Shown: positions 33,060 to 43,293, counted from the stretch's first letter. The stretch is 44,565 nt of DNA from Dimargaris cristalligena (GCA_027576995.1 JANBQC010000191.1:1-44565), one strand, 5' to 3'. Program-made: numbers and translations. Notes: generated from the letters alone by a model not told the origin.

Positions 33060-33602
33060 ATGTCTCCAGCCCCATTCCCCAATGTTTACGTGCTTCGAAC
33101 GGCCGCCAAAGAGGGCAGCTGTTTCATCTGCAGCAAGATAACCCCCTCCCTACTACTTACGGCCGAAACCGGCCTAGCCGCTACACCGGCGGCCAAGGAT
33201 TGGTTTTATTGCTGCCCGGCCCATGCTAAAGACCCGACGGCACTTACCTGTCTGAATCCGCCCGCGCCCCCTAAACCGGCTGTCGTTGAACCGCCGCCGG
33301 CGAAGAGAAATACTACCAAAAAGACTACCAAGGCCAAGAAGGGAGACGAGGGCGAAGCATCGGACAAGGCCGCTTCGCCGGAGAAAACGGACAGCAGTGG
33401 CTCGAACCCGGCGCCGGTAGAGGAGAAACCGACGCTACCCAGTGCTCCCTCCGAGCCCCAAGGCCCATTGAAGTATGCCCTACACCGGAGCCTCTACTAC
33501 CTCCGGGAATCCCAGTATCAGGATAAGATAAACCACCAAAAGGCCCTGGAAATGGCCAAACGGTTTCCTAGTGTTCCCCGGTCCCTTCCTAAACCTCGTT
33601 GA
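33060..33602 (+). CDS. VFA1: Vps4-associated protein 1
   Basis: One exon, 180 residues, close to the yeast length of about 200. The N-terminus has the family pattern NVYVLRTA...SCFICSK (Cys21, Cys24), then WFYCCPAHAKD (Cys52, His55), which form a CxxC/CxxH zinc site. The middle is a Lys/Pro/Ala-rich linker with KKTTKAKK. The C-terminus (KYALHRSLYYLRESQYQDKI, then RFPSVPRSLPKP) is where the family binds the Vps4 MIT domain. Vfa1 is an endosomal factor that stimulates the Vps4 ATPase, which recycles ESCRT-III. The ATG at 33060 follows a pyrimidine-rich leader, and no intron is needed. It is transcribed away from RecQ1. Confidence 0.88.
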   Translation: MSPAPFPNVYVLRTAAKEGSCFICSKITPSLLLTAETGLAATPAAKDWFYCCPAHAKDPTALTCLNPPAPPKPAVVEPPPAKRNTTKKTTKAKKGDEGEASDKAASPEKTDSSGSNPAPVEEKPTLPSAPSEPQGPLKYALHRSLYYLRESQYQDKINHQKALEMAKRFPSVPRSLPKPR

Positions 33603-35165
33603 CCATAGTTAGTCCTTCCACCCATAATCCAAAGAACTCCCTTTTTTTTACACGACTGATAATCTATTGTAATATTATGGCCAGTATATAGGCCCTTTTC
33701 GCTGTTTTGATTCCAAGAATTATTAAATATACTACATGTTCCTAGTTTATACCCCTCAAGATGTCCACCGTCCGCCAGGACCGGCTGTCACGATGCCTTG
33801 GGCTGGGGGAGGGCTTGTAATAGAGACATATACATTATTTTAATTAGCAGATGGCGCTATTTAGATAGCGGGCAACCTCCTGGTATACTTCGACAATTCC
33901 AACAGCCTCCCCGGGCACCCCTACGAATAGTGAATGGGGTGACTCGTGCATCTAAGTTTATGACGATAAAGCCGAAGTGGCAAATTGTATATATGGGTGA
34001 AATGCGAGTTGGCTGGATAAGATTTGGAAAGTAACCGGGATCGAAAAATATATGAACAAACTACATTTCACACATAAAAGATACTGCTTCGAACCGAAGG
34101 TATGTTATCCGGCTGGATTGAGCTGCTCCCATAGCATGGCATTTTGGCTTCAATCCAGCAACTTCTGTTGCCTAGGTCGGCATAAAGCCCAATTTCCCTA
34201 AAGGGCGGCCCATAAAACCAACAGGCCCCAGACCATCCATTGCGCACCATTTTAGTGGCTCGGCACTGCCAGTCTCGACTTTATTTTTGGCCCATTGGAT
34301 GTTAATTTGGGCCATGGGTGCAATCCATAGAACGCGCCGGATCAAACAATAGGTTTTACAAACATATAGCTCTATGAATGTGCGAGTGACTGTGGCCCAG
34401 GTAATAGGACTCGGAAAGCCAGTGGGCCTTGGGGGAACGGAACAGGGAAAATCTGCCTGGGCACTACCCCTTCTCCCCTATATTTCGTGGTGAAAAACGG
34501 ACCAAACTCGCCCTTACCTAACTAATAGTAGTACGCGAATATAGGAATGCCTTTGTTGTATATTGGGGCATCTTCTGAACTTAAAGGGAAGGGATACGGC
34601 GGTACGGGGAGAGTCCTCGGATTTTAACCCCAGCGGGTGTTTCATTTGAGGGTCTGCTGTAGTGTAGATACTCTGGCAATACTGAAATGTCGTTGGTCGG
34701 TAATATGGAAGTTATACGAAGACCCTTCGTAGGTGGCCGGTGGCGCAAATTCGAAGAATTTAAGGCTTTATTTATTAAAAAGAAAAGGTAGGCATTGGCA
34801 CAAAAATAGCCGAGGGGGGTTTTGCTTGTACTATGTAGTTGGAACCATATTAATATATTGGGCTTGGGTATGTTTGGGGTATAACAGTGCACATGGCTAT
34901 GTCCCTCTGTGGATAATAGAGTGGGGGAGTATTATCTTTTTTTGTTGAAGAGCCCTCCAGGTCCCCTTTTTGACGAGCACTAAATCTAAGCAGCCCCGAA
35001 TAAACTGGGCATCCTCTGCCAATATAAAAGCATAGCTATAGCCCTCCCATTTCATCTTCATTCGTATCCCGCACTCTCTCTGGATTTTACATTTTAGTCT
35101 ACCCCCCTTACTCTCTCCTTATTATTAAGTATAGCCTAGCTATTCCAAGGTAAATTTACTAAGCT
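33603..35165. other. Intergenic region upstream of the secreted-protein gene
   Basis: About 1.56 kb, AT-richer than the coding DNA, with no convincing gene on either strand. The open frames at 34581-34892 (-) and 34733-34948 (+) lack domains or codon bias. The last 150 bases contain a TATA box and a CT-rich start region for the next gene. Confidence 0.55.
35023..35030 (+). promoter_or_regulatory. TATA box of the secreted-protein gene
   Basis: TATAAAAG lies 136 bases before the ATG at 35166. A CT-rich stretch (CCCGCACTCTCTCTGG) follows at about 35068, which could be the transcription start region. Spacing and sequence both fit a TATA-type promoter. Confidence 0.5.
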
Positions 35166-36288
35166 ATGTTTAAGTTGACCTACTTCCTGCTTGCGTTACC
35201 AGCCATCGGCTTGCTGACCCCGACTCTATTTGGCTCCCCGGTTTTGGACCGTGAGCATCCTTCCCGCCACCCAATTGAACAGCCCCAACCCAGCGTACTC
35301 GATGCTGTCAATGGGCATCGTCCAACTGACGGTGACAGCGATACCACATTCACGCAACTCGTACGTCGGTAATCTGCGGCCTCTGTCCAACCCCTCCAGG
35401 AAGCCCAAGAGGGCCAGGGCGTGCTGCTTGAAGGTCAGATGAGTGATATATTGAATGAAATCCAGGAAGCCGATGAAATCACTGAAGAGATAAGTTTAAC
35501 CCCCTGTAATTGTCTAGCTCCCGGTATGAAAAGTATGGTTGGTATCAAACACAGGTATACATAATTTAAATAGTGCTATCCAGCCATTCTAACCAACCGC
35601 GGCTCCAATGTACATGTACATACACTTTGCCTTGAATTCACCTACCCGATAGATGCAAGCTCATTTCTGGAACTACGTTCGTCAGCCCGGGCTAATGGAC
35701 GATGCTTGCGAGGAAATCCAGTACTTTCTTGGCGATATCCCCACGTTGAAGGTCAGGCAATTAATCAATGGCTACATTCTCGGAAATGAAATTCCGTATG
35801 CTTCGGAGAAGATTGATGGGACGGAAGTAGCCACGACTGCCTTTAAGCACAGCGTTTTCCCCGGACTCTTTTGCTTGGACTATTTCTATGTGGCAATGTA
35901 CCTATTTAATATCCTTCAAAATACGGTCCAAAATACCTATCCAAATAGGCAAACAACAGCGGGCTCTACTACCAGTGCCAAGGGTGACTGGGTCGTAGCG
36001 GCTTGGCGAGCCCAGTTGAATGGATCGGTTAAAATGATGGCGGTTGAGGGGCATGATCGTGACCCAGGAACATTGTTTGAAACTGGTTGGGCATTTTCCC
36101 TAACTCCCATGCAGATTTTCACGTCGGTTATGTGGGCCTTTTGGTTCAACCAACCCGCCGCCGCCGCCGCCGCCAATGTTTTAATAAATGTGGTACCTCA
36201 TTCATTTCTACTACCCGAAGGCCTACAGGAATTCCATGACCAATTGTCTAGATGGCGTTTCAGAATAGCTGGGGCCGACAAGAAATAA
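35166..36288 (+). CDS. Unrecognised secreted protein, multi-exon or decayed
   Basis: The protein begins with a clear signal peptide (MFKLTYFLLALPAIGLLTPT, likely cut near FGSPV). The frame meets TAA at 35370-35372 but continues in the same frame as coding-like sequence (EAQEGQGVLLEGQMSDIL, NEIQEADEITEE). A 39-nt intron (35361-35399, GTACGT...CTCCAG) would remove the TAA in phase 0. A second intron must then join to the long exon starting about 35653 or 35660; branch point CTAAC is at about 35590 and acceptor CGATAG at 35652. That exon encodes about 210 residues (NYVRQPGLMDDACEEIQYFL, then KHSVFPGLFCLDYFYVAMYL), with a hydrophobic stretch near FPGLFCLDYFYVAMYLFNIL and an alanine run from GCC repeats. 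It stops at TAA 36286-36288. No family was recognised. A lineage-specific secreted protein, or a gene losing function, are both possible. Confidence 0.5.
36158..36175 (+). repeat. GCC trinucleotide run coding for alanine
   Basis: A short perfect run of GCC codons within the unknown secreted protein gives the polyalanine stretch after FNQP. Such runs are prone to length change. Confidence 0.6.
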
Positions 36289-36585
36289 ATGCGTCGCACT
36301 ATAATGGCTGATTGGGCGTCAAGCTTTACCTCGGGATGTTTCTTTGATGAATTTCCTCAGGCCGGCCACCTCTTAAAGCCAAACCTTCCTATTGAGGAGA
36401 GTCGGGAAGTTATTTTGGATGCGATGGAATGCCAACTGACATTCAGCCTCCCCAGCCAAGATGCTAAAAACATTGAGAGCGCACATGGTAAAACTAAACC
36501 ACCAAAAAGGGCCAACGAGGCACCTGCTATGAGAGGGGGCCGTCATTATTGGGGTGATTGGGATACTTGGGAAGATGGTTTCTAA
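36289..36585 (+). CDS. In-frame continuation of the secreted-protein gene after a TAA
   Basis: A 98-codon frame begins with ATG directly after the TAA at 36286-36288, in the same frame as the exon before it. It has coding-like composition (DFPQ-type acidic/hydrophobic mix, ends YWGDWDTWEDGF). The simplest non-pseudogene explanation is a 168-nt intron from 36193 (donor GTACCT) to 36360 (acceptor TTTCCTCAG). Both sites are phase 0, and the length matches other introns here. The shared C-terminal exon would then be 36361-36585. Alternatively the TAA is real and this piece is a relic. No family was recognised. Confidence 0.4.
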   Translation: MRRTIMADWASSFTSGCFFDEFPQAGHLLKPNLPIEESREVILDAMECQLTFSLPSQDAKNIESAHGKTKPPKRANEAPAMRGGRHYWGDWDTWEDGF

Positions 36586-37226
36586 ACGGTAAACCCTATT
36601 TTATCGATCATATGACTTACTATACAGCACGTCTGAACTGGTCTTGTACCAATAAAATCGTATTGAATGGAAGCTTGGAGTTGGAGGTCAGTAGGGTTCA
36701 TTTGAAGTGGTTAAAATGAAATAATGATACTATTGTATATATGGTCGAAATTCGACCCAGCCATGTTTTAAATGAAATGTGTATAAGAAAATAAGCGGAT
36801 TATGAGTTTTTATATAGTAGCATTTGCCCCATCCAATAGATTTTTATTCTACAACCTTGTTGAATCTCCTACATATTGCCTGTTTGTGGGCAGTTCATCA
36901 ATAATTCGTTGGATGTGACATCTCCTAGTTCAAACACAACTGCAGCACTATTCTATTGGGTGTGCTTGGTAATAATAACAGGAAACAAGAGCGGGTGGAT
37001 TGGTTTTATGCGACTATGGACTACGTTTACTTTAGTTATTTGCATTATGCATTAGCATAGTCCGTTTTTTATCACCCGAAGCTGGCTGCACTTATACTAA
37101 TTAGTCTTTCGGAAGGGTTATCCAAATCCCATTCCTGTCCAGTCCCCTACTCTGTGTCTTCCTACGCATACCATTTGCTTATCCTACATTGCCTCTACTT
37201 GCACCCTGCCACGCATTCCCCCGACC
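36586..37226. other. Intergenic region and NSE2 promoter
   Basis: About 640 bases, AT-rich at first, then pyrimidine-rich over the last 120 bases before the NSE2 ATG (CCTGTCCAGTCCCCTACTC). Nothing else was recognised. Confidence 0.55.
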
Positions 37227-38763
37227 ATGTCCCGCTCCTCCCAACTGTCGGGTAGCGTTCCCGTGGCCAGCAAACTTAGCCAACTCGTGCTTAGCACGGA
37301 GGACATGCAGGACAAGATCCTTCGGGCCATTGCCGCCTGTACCGATGCGGCGATTGACCTAGAAGAAGCGGAAGAGGATGCGCAAGTCCAGGAACTGGAG
37401 GCCACCATGCGGTCCTTCATTGACCTTCAGGCCCGCCTTGTCATCGAAAAGAGTACCTTGGCCGACCTGCGGAATCAGATTCTCTCCGAGGGTCATGCGG
37501 CCGAGGCCAACTGGGTGGAGTACTACGAAAGTATGAATGCTAAGGAGTGGTCTAAGTGGTCCAATGAATACTCCGACGGGGACAAGTACGGTCGAAATGA
37601 TGCCTACCGCGAGTTCCGGGAGCGTCTCTGGGTAAGTTAGAAGAGGAGCCCCATTACTGTTTACAAGGCCCGGTTTGGGGCGACTTGTGGATTGCCCCCC
37701 GCATGGCGGTTAAACCCCCCCCTCCAACTCGAGGGTGCGGCACTTTGTAGTTTGACGCATTGGATTTACATGCTGTGTTCATTTGGCTATTGCATTTACC
37801 CTTTACAAATCTTAGGAGGTCAACCACGACGAACCTATGCCCGCCCTTTTCGAGGATGCAAGTGATGACGAACTAATTATGAATACCCAAGTGGTCTCGC
37901 TGAACTGCCCACTAACCTGCCAGCTCTTTGAAGAACCCGTAAAAAGGTTAGTACTGTCGCATACTAACTTATCTCTACAGCGCCACCGTATAATACGCAC
38001 CAATGCATATTTATCTCCTTTATTTACAAGGTAAAAATGCTTAGTCCAACATGTTAGGGTCCAGTTACTAATCTCACCCTTCCCCCTCCCTGGGAAACCC
38101 CGATTTGCCGCCTTTATATTTTATCATTTGCATACTACCAACAGCACCGTTTGCAAGCACAGCTTTTCCAAGCATGCCATCATGGACTATATCCGACAGT
38201 CAAGCTCACCCACCCCCTGTCCTGTTTCAGGTATGACCATGTCTATTAGATTTATTTGCCTGTAAACTCGAGATATCTACACGGGTGACCACCGAATTTG
38301 GCATTCCGCTCTAAATTCATCGACTAAGCGACATAGACCTGATCTTGTTAACCAAACTTGACCATTTATGATCTGCTCAACGGCTAAATACCAATGTCAC
38401 ATTTGGCTATATCCCTCCTCCATCCTTTTTTATCTTCACCCAATAGGTTGCAGTCGCTCAATATCTTTGGCTGATCTGAAGCCCGACCGAATCCTGGAAC
38501 GCAAGGTTGCTCGTCACCAAATTGGACGAACCGACCGTGATAACGATAACGAGGTACTTATTTTTATTACTTTAGATCATTTAGCGGGAACCGACTGGAT
38601 TGTGCTTTTGACTCCTATATTAAGGCGGCTGGCTCCGTTTCTACGTTGCAAAGCCCGTCAGTTCAAAATGCGCCGTCAATTCTCAGCATTTTGTTTTTAT
38701 AATTAATCTGGCACCATTATTCCGGACCGCGTTATATAGTACGAGGCATTCGATGAAGCGTAA
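37227..38763 (+). CDS. NSE2: Smc5/6 complex SUMO E3 ligase NSE2/MMS21
   Basis: Five exons: 37227-37631, 37816-37946, 38145-38230, 38447-38553 and 38740-38763, giving about 250 residues (human NSE2 is 247). All introns are GT-AG, and the phases agree at each join. The N-terminal half (residues 20-100) is helical and acidic, as expected for the arm that binds Smc5. The C-terminal SP-RING reads NCPLTCQLFEEPVKS, STVCKHSFSKHAI, PTPCPVSGCS and SLADLKPDRILERKVA. Zinc ligands Cys182, His184, Cys204 and Cys209 fit the C-x-H...C-x4-C SP-RING. It attaches SUMO to Smc5/6 and repair substrates in the nucleus. The last exon (YEAFDEA then TAA) is the least certain. Joining exon 4 instead to the acceptor at 38897 is also in phase and would add about 60 residues. 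Confidence 0.85.
37981..38030 (+). other. Candidate 50-nt poison exon in NSE2 intron 2
   Basis: Inside intron 2, a near-ideal acceptor (ACTAAC branch point then TTATCTCTACAG) ends at 37980. A good donor (ACAAG/GTAAAA) starts at 38031. Inclusion would give S-A-T-V then TAA, cutting the protein in the middle of the SP-RING. The upstream mini-intron would be only 34 nt, so this may be a decoy instead. Confidence 0.3.
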
Positions 38764-39155
38764 TGCCGACGAGACCAGGTGATTGCAACACTGTTGGTGG
38801 TGTACGCGCGGCCCACCACAAATGATCGCAACCCTGACCGCTTCAGTATTAAATTTGCTGGGTTTTGGCCCCATTCTCACATCGTTTTTTTTACAAGGTC
38901 ATTTCAGAAACCCTGGACAACCTAGGGTTATTGGCCAGGTATTATATTTATGTAATCAGATACTGTGCGCGGGCTTTTGTAGTTATAGAGTACAATAAAA
39001 TATCTAATATCCCCTCACCTTATATTAGGAAGAACCTAAAAGAGTGGATGGCTTCACACTCCATTTACGCCTATATTGGCCATACTGACCATGTTTATGA
39101 AAAGTTTATGCAGCAGAGGAGAGTCAATGAGACCTTCCATAATTTGGCACTCTGA
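38763..39155 (+). CDS. Possible tiny gene or alternative NSE2 3' exons
   Basis: One model joins 38763-38778, 38908-38938 and 39029-39155 to give 57 residues (starts MPTRPETLDNLGLLARKN, ends RRVNETFHNLAL). All sites are GT-AG, and the 90-nt intron has a CTAAT branch point and a pyrimidine tract. Its ATG overlaps the NSE2 stop (TAATG), which is odd for a separate fungal gene. The same two 3' exons can also be reached in phase from NSE2 exon 4 through the T-rich acceptor ending at 38897, making them an alternative NSE2 C-terminus. An unspliced 96-codon frame runs from 38865 to 39155. No family was recognised. Confidence 0.3.
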
Positions 39156-39336
39156 TTCATTCTCTTAAGCCCATACGGTCTACTCATACCCGAAACTATT
39201 TCCGCGATGACCCAGCTTTTCGTCTTTCCCTACCATTGCTATCGGCATTTTGTTTAGCTCACCTTTAACCCATTTGGAAAGACCGAGCTTTGCACTATCT
39301 TTTTTCCTTTTTATTACATCCAAATTTATTGTAATA

Positions 39337-40438
39337 ATGAAACGCGCCCCCCATTTACCCGCTTCCTCGAAACCCGGACCTGCCACCGAAACAGTAGACC
39401 CTTCGATTTACGCCTACGATGAGGTCTTTGACGCCATGAAGGAGGCCAAAGATCGGGCCAAGGCTCAACGCATGACCAGTGCCTCGAAGAATAAGGTAAG
39501 TCTAAACTTGAATGTCCCTGTCTTGCTGATTGGGCGACCCCCACCGGACAGGGTGTTTTCCGCCATTACCGGTGGTCCTACTACTAGATTTTTTCCAAAG
39601 CGCGCTTTTTAATCTAGGTCATGTATTATGAATTCCAATCCACGATGCTTCGCACCAGCCCCGTTACATCGAGAATCTGATCAAAGTGGCCCAACAGCGG
39701 AAAGAGGACCACGCGGTGGTCCGGGAACGACGTATTCTAGAGCAGCAGGGCATCGACGATGAACAATTTGGCGACAAGGAAGTATTTGTGACCGGTGGCT
39801 ATAAAAAACACAAGGGGACCCTCCAAGATAAAAACCAGGAGGAACAGCGGCAGCAGGAGCGGGATATCCGGGACCGCCAACGCCTGGAGGGCGCTGGACT
39901 CTACCGGCAATTTATTGAACGGTCGACTGATGACCACCGAGCCGTCGTACAGGCAGGAGTCCTCGGCAAACGTGATACGACCAGTACTACCAACCAGTCT
40001 TCAGCGAAATCGGACACTGGATCCGACGATGTCCAAGGATTGATTCACGATGCGATTAAACGGGGGGAAGAGGTGGTCCTTAATGACGACCAACAGGTAG
40101 TGGATAAACGGCAACTCCTTAAGCCAGGCTTGAATATTATACCCAAGAAGAAACTAGTCGTAGCCCCACAGTCAGCTGGCGCGGGCCGACCCCGTGGTCC
40201 TTCCCGCTTCTCCAGTAACCGGGACACGGGTGCTCATCGTACCGCCGGACTGTCGTCCTTTAACGAGCGGAAGGGCAGCCAACCTCCGGGCGGTCACGGA
40301 CCGAGCTCCAGCGACACATCTCATCTAAGCCCGGCTTTGTTGGCCAGTCTACAACGACGCAATGATGAGGCTTCGATCGCGGCAGCTCGGGAGCGATACT
40401 TGGTCCGACGACAGCTCAGGCTTGACCAGACATGCTAA
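39337..40438 (+). CDS. NSRP1: Nuclear speckle splicing regulatory protein 1 homologue
   Basis: Exon 1 is 39337-39495 and exon 2 is 39659-40438. The 163-nt intron (donor GTAAGT, acceptor CACCAG) is phase 0. The protein is 312 residues. The start ATG at 39337 leads into IYAYDEVFDAMKEAKDRAKA, and the join gives SASKNK-PRYIENLIKVAQQRK. DDEQFGDKEVFVTGGYKKHK and RLEGAGLYRQFIE follow. This order (YdeiYDeM, PkYI.nLLkaae.Rk, eF.DKE.FVT..YK, GFYR) is the NSRP1/CCDC55 N-terminal domain. Human NSRP1 is longer, with an RS-rich tail that is missing here. The C-terminal half is instead a Gly/Ser/Pro-rich linker ending in a basic helix (ARERYLVRRQLRL). It is a nuclear factor affecting splice-site choice. Confidence 0.85.
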
Positions 40439-41256
40439 ATGTCGACATATGTTCGTGCCTGCTGATCAGTTTGGGCTGCTTTCCATTCGGTGAATGTGTA
40501 GCTGGGTGTGATGTCCCATCTGTGTCATCATTCCGCTGACCTTGGCCGTTCTGTAACAATATTTCGCAAGTTTAACCGATTTAGATAAAATCTTTTTAGT
40601 CAATTTCCTAGTTAGTATGGCGGGGGAGAGATAGGCACCCAAATTCAATGGGTGTAGAGGGAGAGAGATGGCGCTTCACGCGGGTATAGTGGATATAGTA
40701 TGCAGTTCCGTTATCGAGTTCATTATGGGCCGGTTTACCTCACCATGGCTTTCCCCTAAAGTACCCTTCGCCCGACACTAGTGGAATGTGGATGAACGCG
40801 GCAAGACTACTGCCCGTGGCCGCATCCCGTGCGTTGGGTCACAGGGACAATGTTCAGGGGTTCTGCATAGTCCAACGAACCTGGGTAGACCACATTAATG
40901 TTCAATAAACGCCATTCGAACCAGGTTTTTGGCCGGAATAGAGGAGAAGATGGTGGTCGTGTCAAGTGGGCACTCCTGTCTGTAGGTTGAGGGAGAGAGA
41001 AAGAGAAAGAGAGAACGAGAGAGTATGTGTGTGTATATGTGCCCCTCTGCTATTTCCCTCTCTACTTTGGTAGTCTTCGGCCTTCCCTGAACTGTCTGCC
41101 CGAAGTTTTATCAGCCGTCAGAGCCTCTTCCTTGACATTCCTTGCTTTCCTGTACAATACCCGACACTGTCCATTGCATTGCCTTGTCTCTTATGCCTAT
41201 TTTCTGGACTGACCATCCTGTCGTTTTCCGTCTTTCATTATTTTCCTGCTGATCCC
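40439..41256. other. Intergenic region and myotubularin promoter
   Basis: About 820 bases. It holds the GA/TG simple repeat at 40989-41040, then a pyrimidine-rich leader of about 200 bases up to the myotubularin start. No gene or RNA was recognised; a TTCGAA-type motif at 40913 does not fold as a tRNA T-arm. Confidence 0.55.
40989..41040 (+). repeat. GA-rich then TG-rich microsatellite
   Basis: An imperfect purine run (GAGGGAGAGAGAAAGAGAAA and on) of about 36 bases is followed by about 16 bases of TG/TA alternation. It lies about 220 bases before the myotubularin ATG, at the upstream edge of its pyrimidine-rich leader. GA-runs can exclude nucleosomes; such a role here is only inferred. Confidence 0.65.
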
Positions 41257-43293
41257 ATGGACCTCATCAAAGTAACCAAGGTACGTGCACCCTCGCCCCA
41301 TGCTCTGTTGGGGGGTCAGGACCCGTCCCCCTTTGGACATTTCCTCGACGACGGGCTTATATGCGACCTCCAGGCCAACCACCACCCCTCTAAACCCTAT
41401 ACTCTATTGGTTGCCCCTTGAATTCACCCTACTCTTGACCAGGTCGAACGTGTTCGCCTACTCCGGGGCAATGCCAGGTCCATCGCCACGCTTCATCTGA
41501 CGACCCACCACCTGATCTTTGTACAGCCCGGCGAGGAACTCTGGGTCTGTTTCCCCATGATACACTGCGTTGAACTCCAGCCCGCCAGTAACACTATCCC
41601 ACACGCCTCACTGTCCATTAGGTGTCGTAACTTTGTCTTCCTGACCCTATTCTTTGAGCAGGAGTCCGATTTACGGGACGTCTTCCTGTCCATCCAGAAG
41701 CTCACATGCATTAGTAAGTGATATCGATTTATACAGGATGGGGTTGGGATACCTACTGTCATTAGACTCCCAAAGTCTAGCCGCCCAACTCTATTTGGCC
41801 GACTGTGGCGCACTGCTGAAACTACATTCCAATAGGCACCCTTTATCCTAACATTCACACCCCTTATCAATGGGGACAATTCCTCCAACTCTCCTCACCC
41901 GTACATTCACCCATTTCTAGATTCGGTGGAACAATTATATGCCTTTGTTTACCAGCCTCGGCCACCTTTTACCTACGATCAGGGCTGGCAGATCTACGAT
42001 GCCGCCCGGGAGTTCCGGCGCCAGGGGGTCGATGCCCTTGAAAGCCGTTGGCGCATCACCGAAGTTAACCGCGACTACGAACTGTGTGCGACGTACCCCC
42101 ACGTATTAGCCGTCCCGGCCAAAATCAGCGACCGGGTCATTCAATACGCCGCCAAATTCCGGAGTAAAAAGCGATTCCCCGTATTAAGTTACATCCACCG
42201 GACCAACCTGGCCACCATGACCCGGTCCAGCCAGCCCATGGTGGGTCTCAAACAGAACCGCTCCATCCAGGACGAGAAATTAATTGAATCTATTTTTTCC
42301 ATGCCCACCACAGCCGCCGCCACCCCACCGGCCCGTAATTCCAATATGATTGTCGACGCCCGTCCCACCACCAACGCAGTAGTAAATATGGCCGTGGGCG
42401 CGGGTACCGAGAGTGTGGAAAATTACAAAAACTGCCGCAAAGAGTACATGGACATTGCCAATATCCATGTTATGCGCGAAAGTCTCGCCCGGCTAGTCGA
42501 CGCGGTCCAGGAGGCCAATATGACCGATACCATCAATAAGCAGCAACTGGCCCGATCGCAATGGCTAAAACATATTGCCCATATTCTGGACGGGTGCAGT
42601 TCGATTATCCGTACCATCCATGATGATAATGCCCACGCGCTGGTGCACTGCTCCGATGGGTGGGATCGGACCGCCCAGCTGACCTCCATCTCCGCCCTTT
42701 GCCTGGATCCTTACTATCGCACCCTAGAAGGGTTTGCCGTTTTGGTCGAAAAGGAATGGGTCTCCTTTGGCCATAAGTTCCGGGATCGCTGCGGCCACCT
42801 GTCCCACGAACGGTACTTTGTCTCGCTCAGTGCCAATGCGGCCGCCAATACCTTTAGCAGTATGCATAACCGGTTTCTCAAATCATCCCATGAACACGAG
42901 ACCTCGCCCGTATTCCAACAGTTCCTAGACTGCGTCTACCAATTGTGGACCCAGTTCCCCCGACGGTTCGAGTTTAACGAGGACTTCTTACTCAAACTCC
43001 ACTACCACGTCTATTCGTGTCAGTTCGGGTCCTTCCTGGGGAATTCAGAACGGGAGCGGAACCAGGTCTTCAAGTCCCCCACCCGGACCCATTCGGTGTG
43101 GTCCTACTTTTTATCCCGACGGTGCTCCTTTACCAATCCCCTCTACGATGCTGAGGCGGATCAATCGCAGACTGACGGCGTACTAAAACCCGATACAAGC
43201 TATCTTAAATATTGGGCGAGTTTGTTTTGGCGCCACGAACTCAAGGATGTGGATCTCTCCGAACGCATGAGCCAGTTATCGGTCGAGACGTAG
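41257..43293 (+). CDS. Myotubularin-family phosphoinositide 3-phosphatase
   Basis: Exons are 41257-41280, 41443-41713 and 41921-43293, giving 555 residues. The first exon codes for only eight (MDLIKVTK). Donors are GTACGT and GTAAGT, acceptors GACCAG and TTCTAG. Residues 1-98 form a PH-GRAM domain (VERVRLLRG...GTLHLTTHHLIF-like, then FFEQESDLRDVFLSIQKL). Next are IHRTNLATMTRSSQPMVGLK and NIHVMRESLARLVDAV. The catalytic loop VHCSDGWDRTAQL has Cys342 and the CX5R arginine, so the enzyme should be active. It removes the 3-phosphate of PI3P and PI(3,5)P2 on endosomes and vacuoles, as yeast Ymr1 does. There is no FYVE domain and no C-terminal coiled coil; it ends soon after the phosphatase core. 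It is shorter than Ymr1 (688 residues). Confidence 0.93.

Noticed and set aside
34581..34892. 103-codon minus-strand frame
   Set aside because: No domain, no codon bias, no promoter; overlaps another equally weak frame on the other strand.
35230..35442. 70-codon plus-strand frame overlapping the secreted-protein gene
   Set aside because: Lacks the signal peptide and is in a different frame; ends in a Lys/Arg/Cys-rich tail typical of an off-frame reading.
40905..40935. TTCGAA motif that suggested a tRNA T-loop on the minus strand
   Set aside because: The flanking bases do not pair as a T-stem and no acceptor stem or anticodon arm is present. The same holds for a similar motif near 34090.
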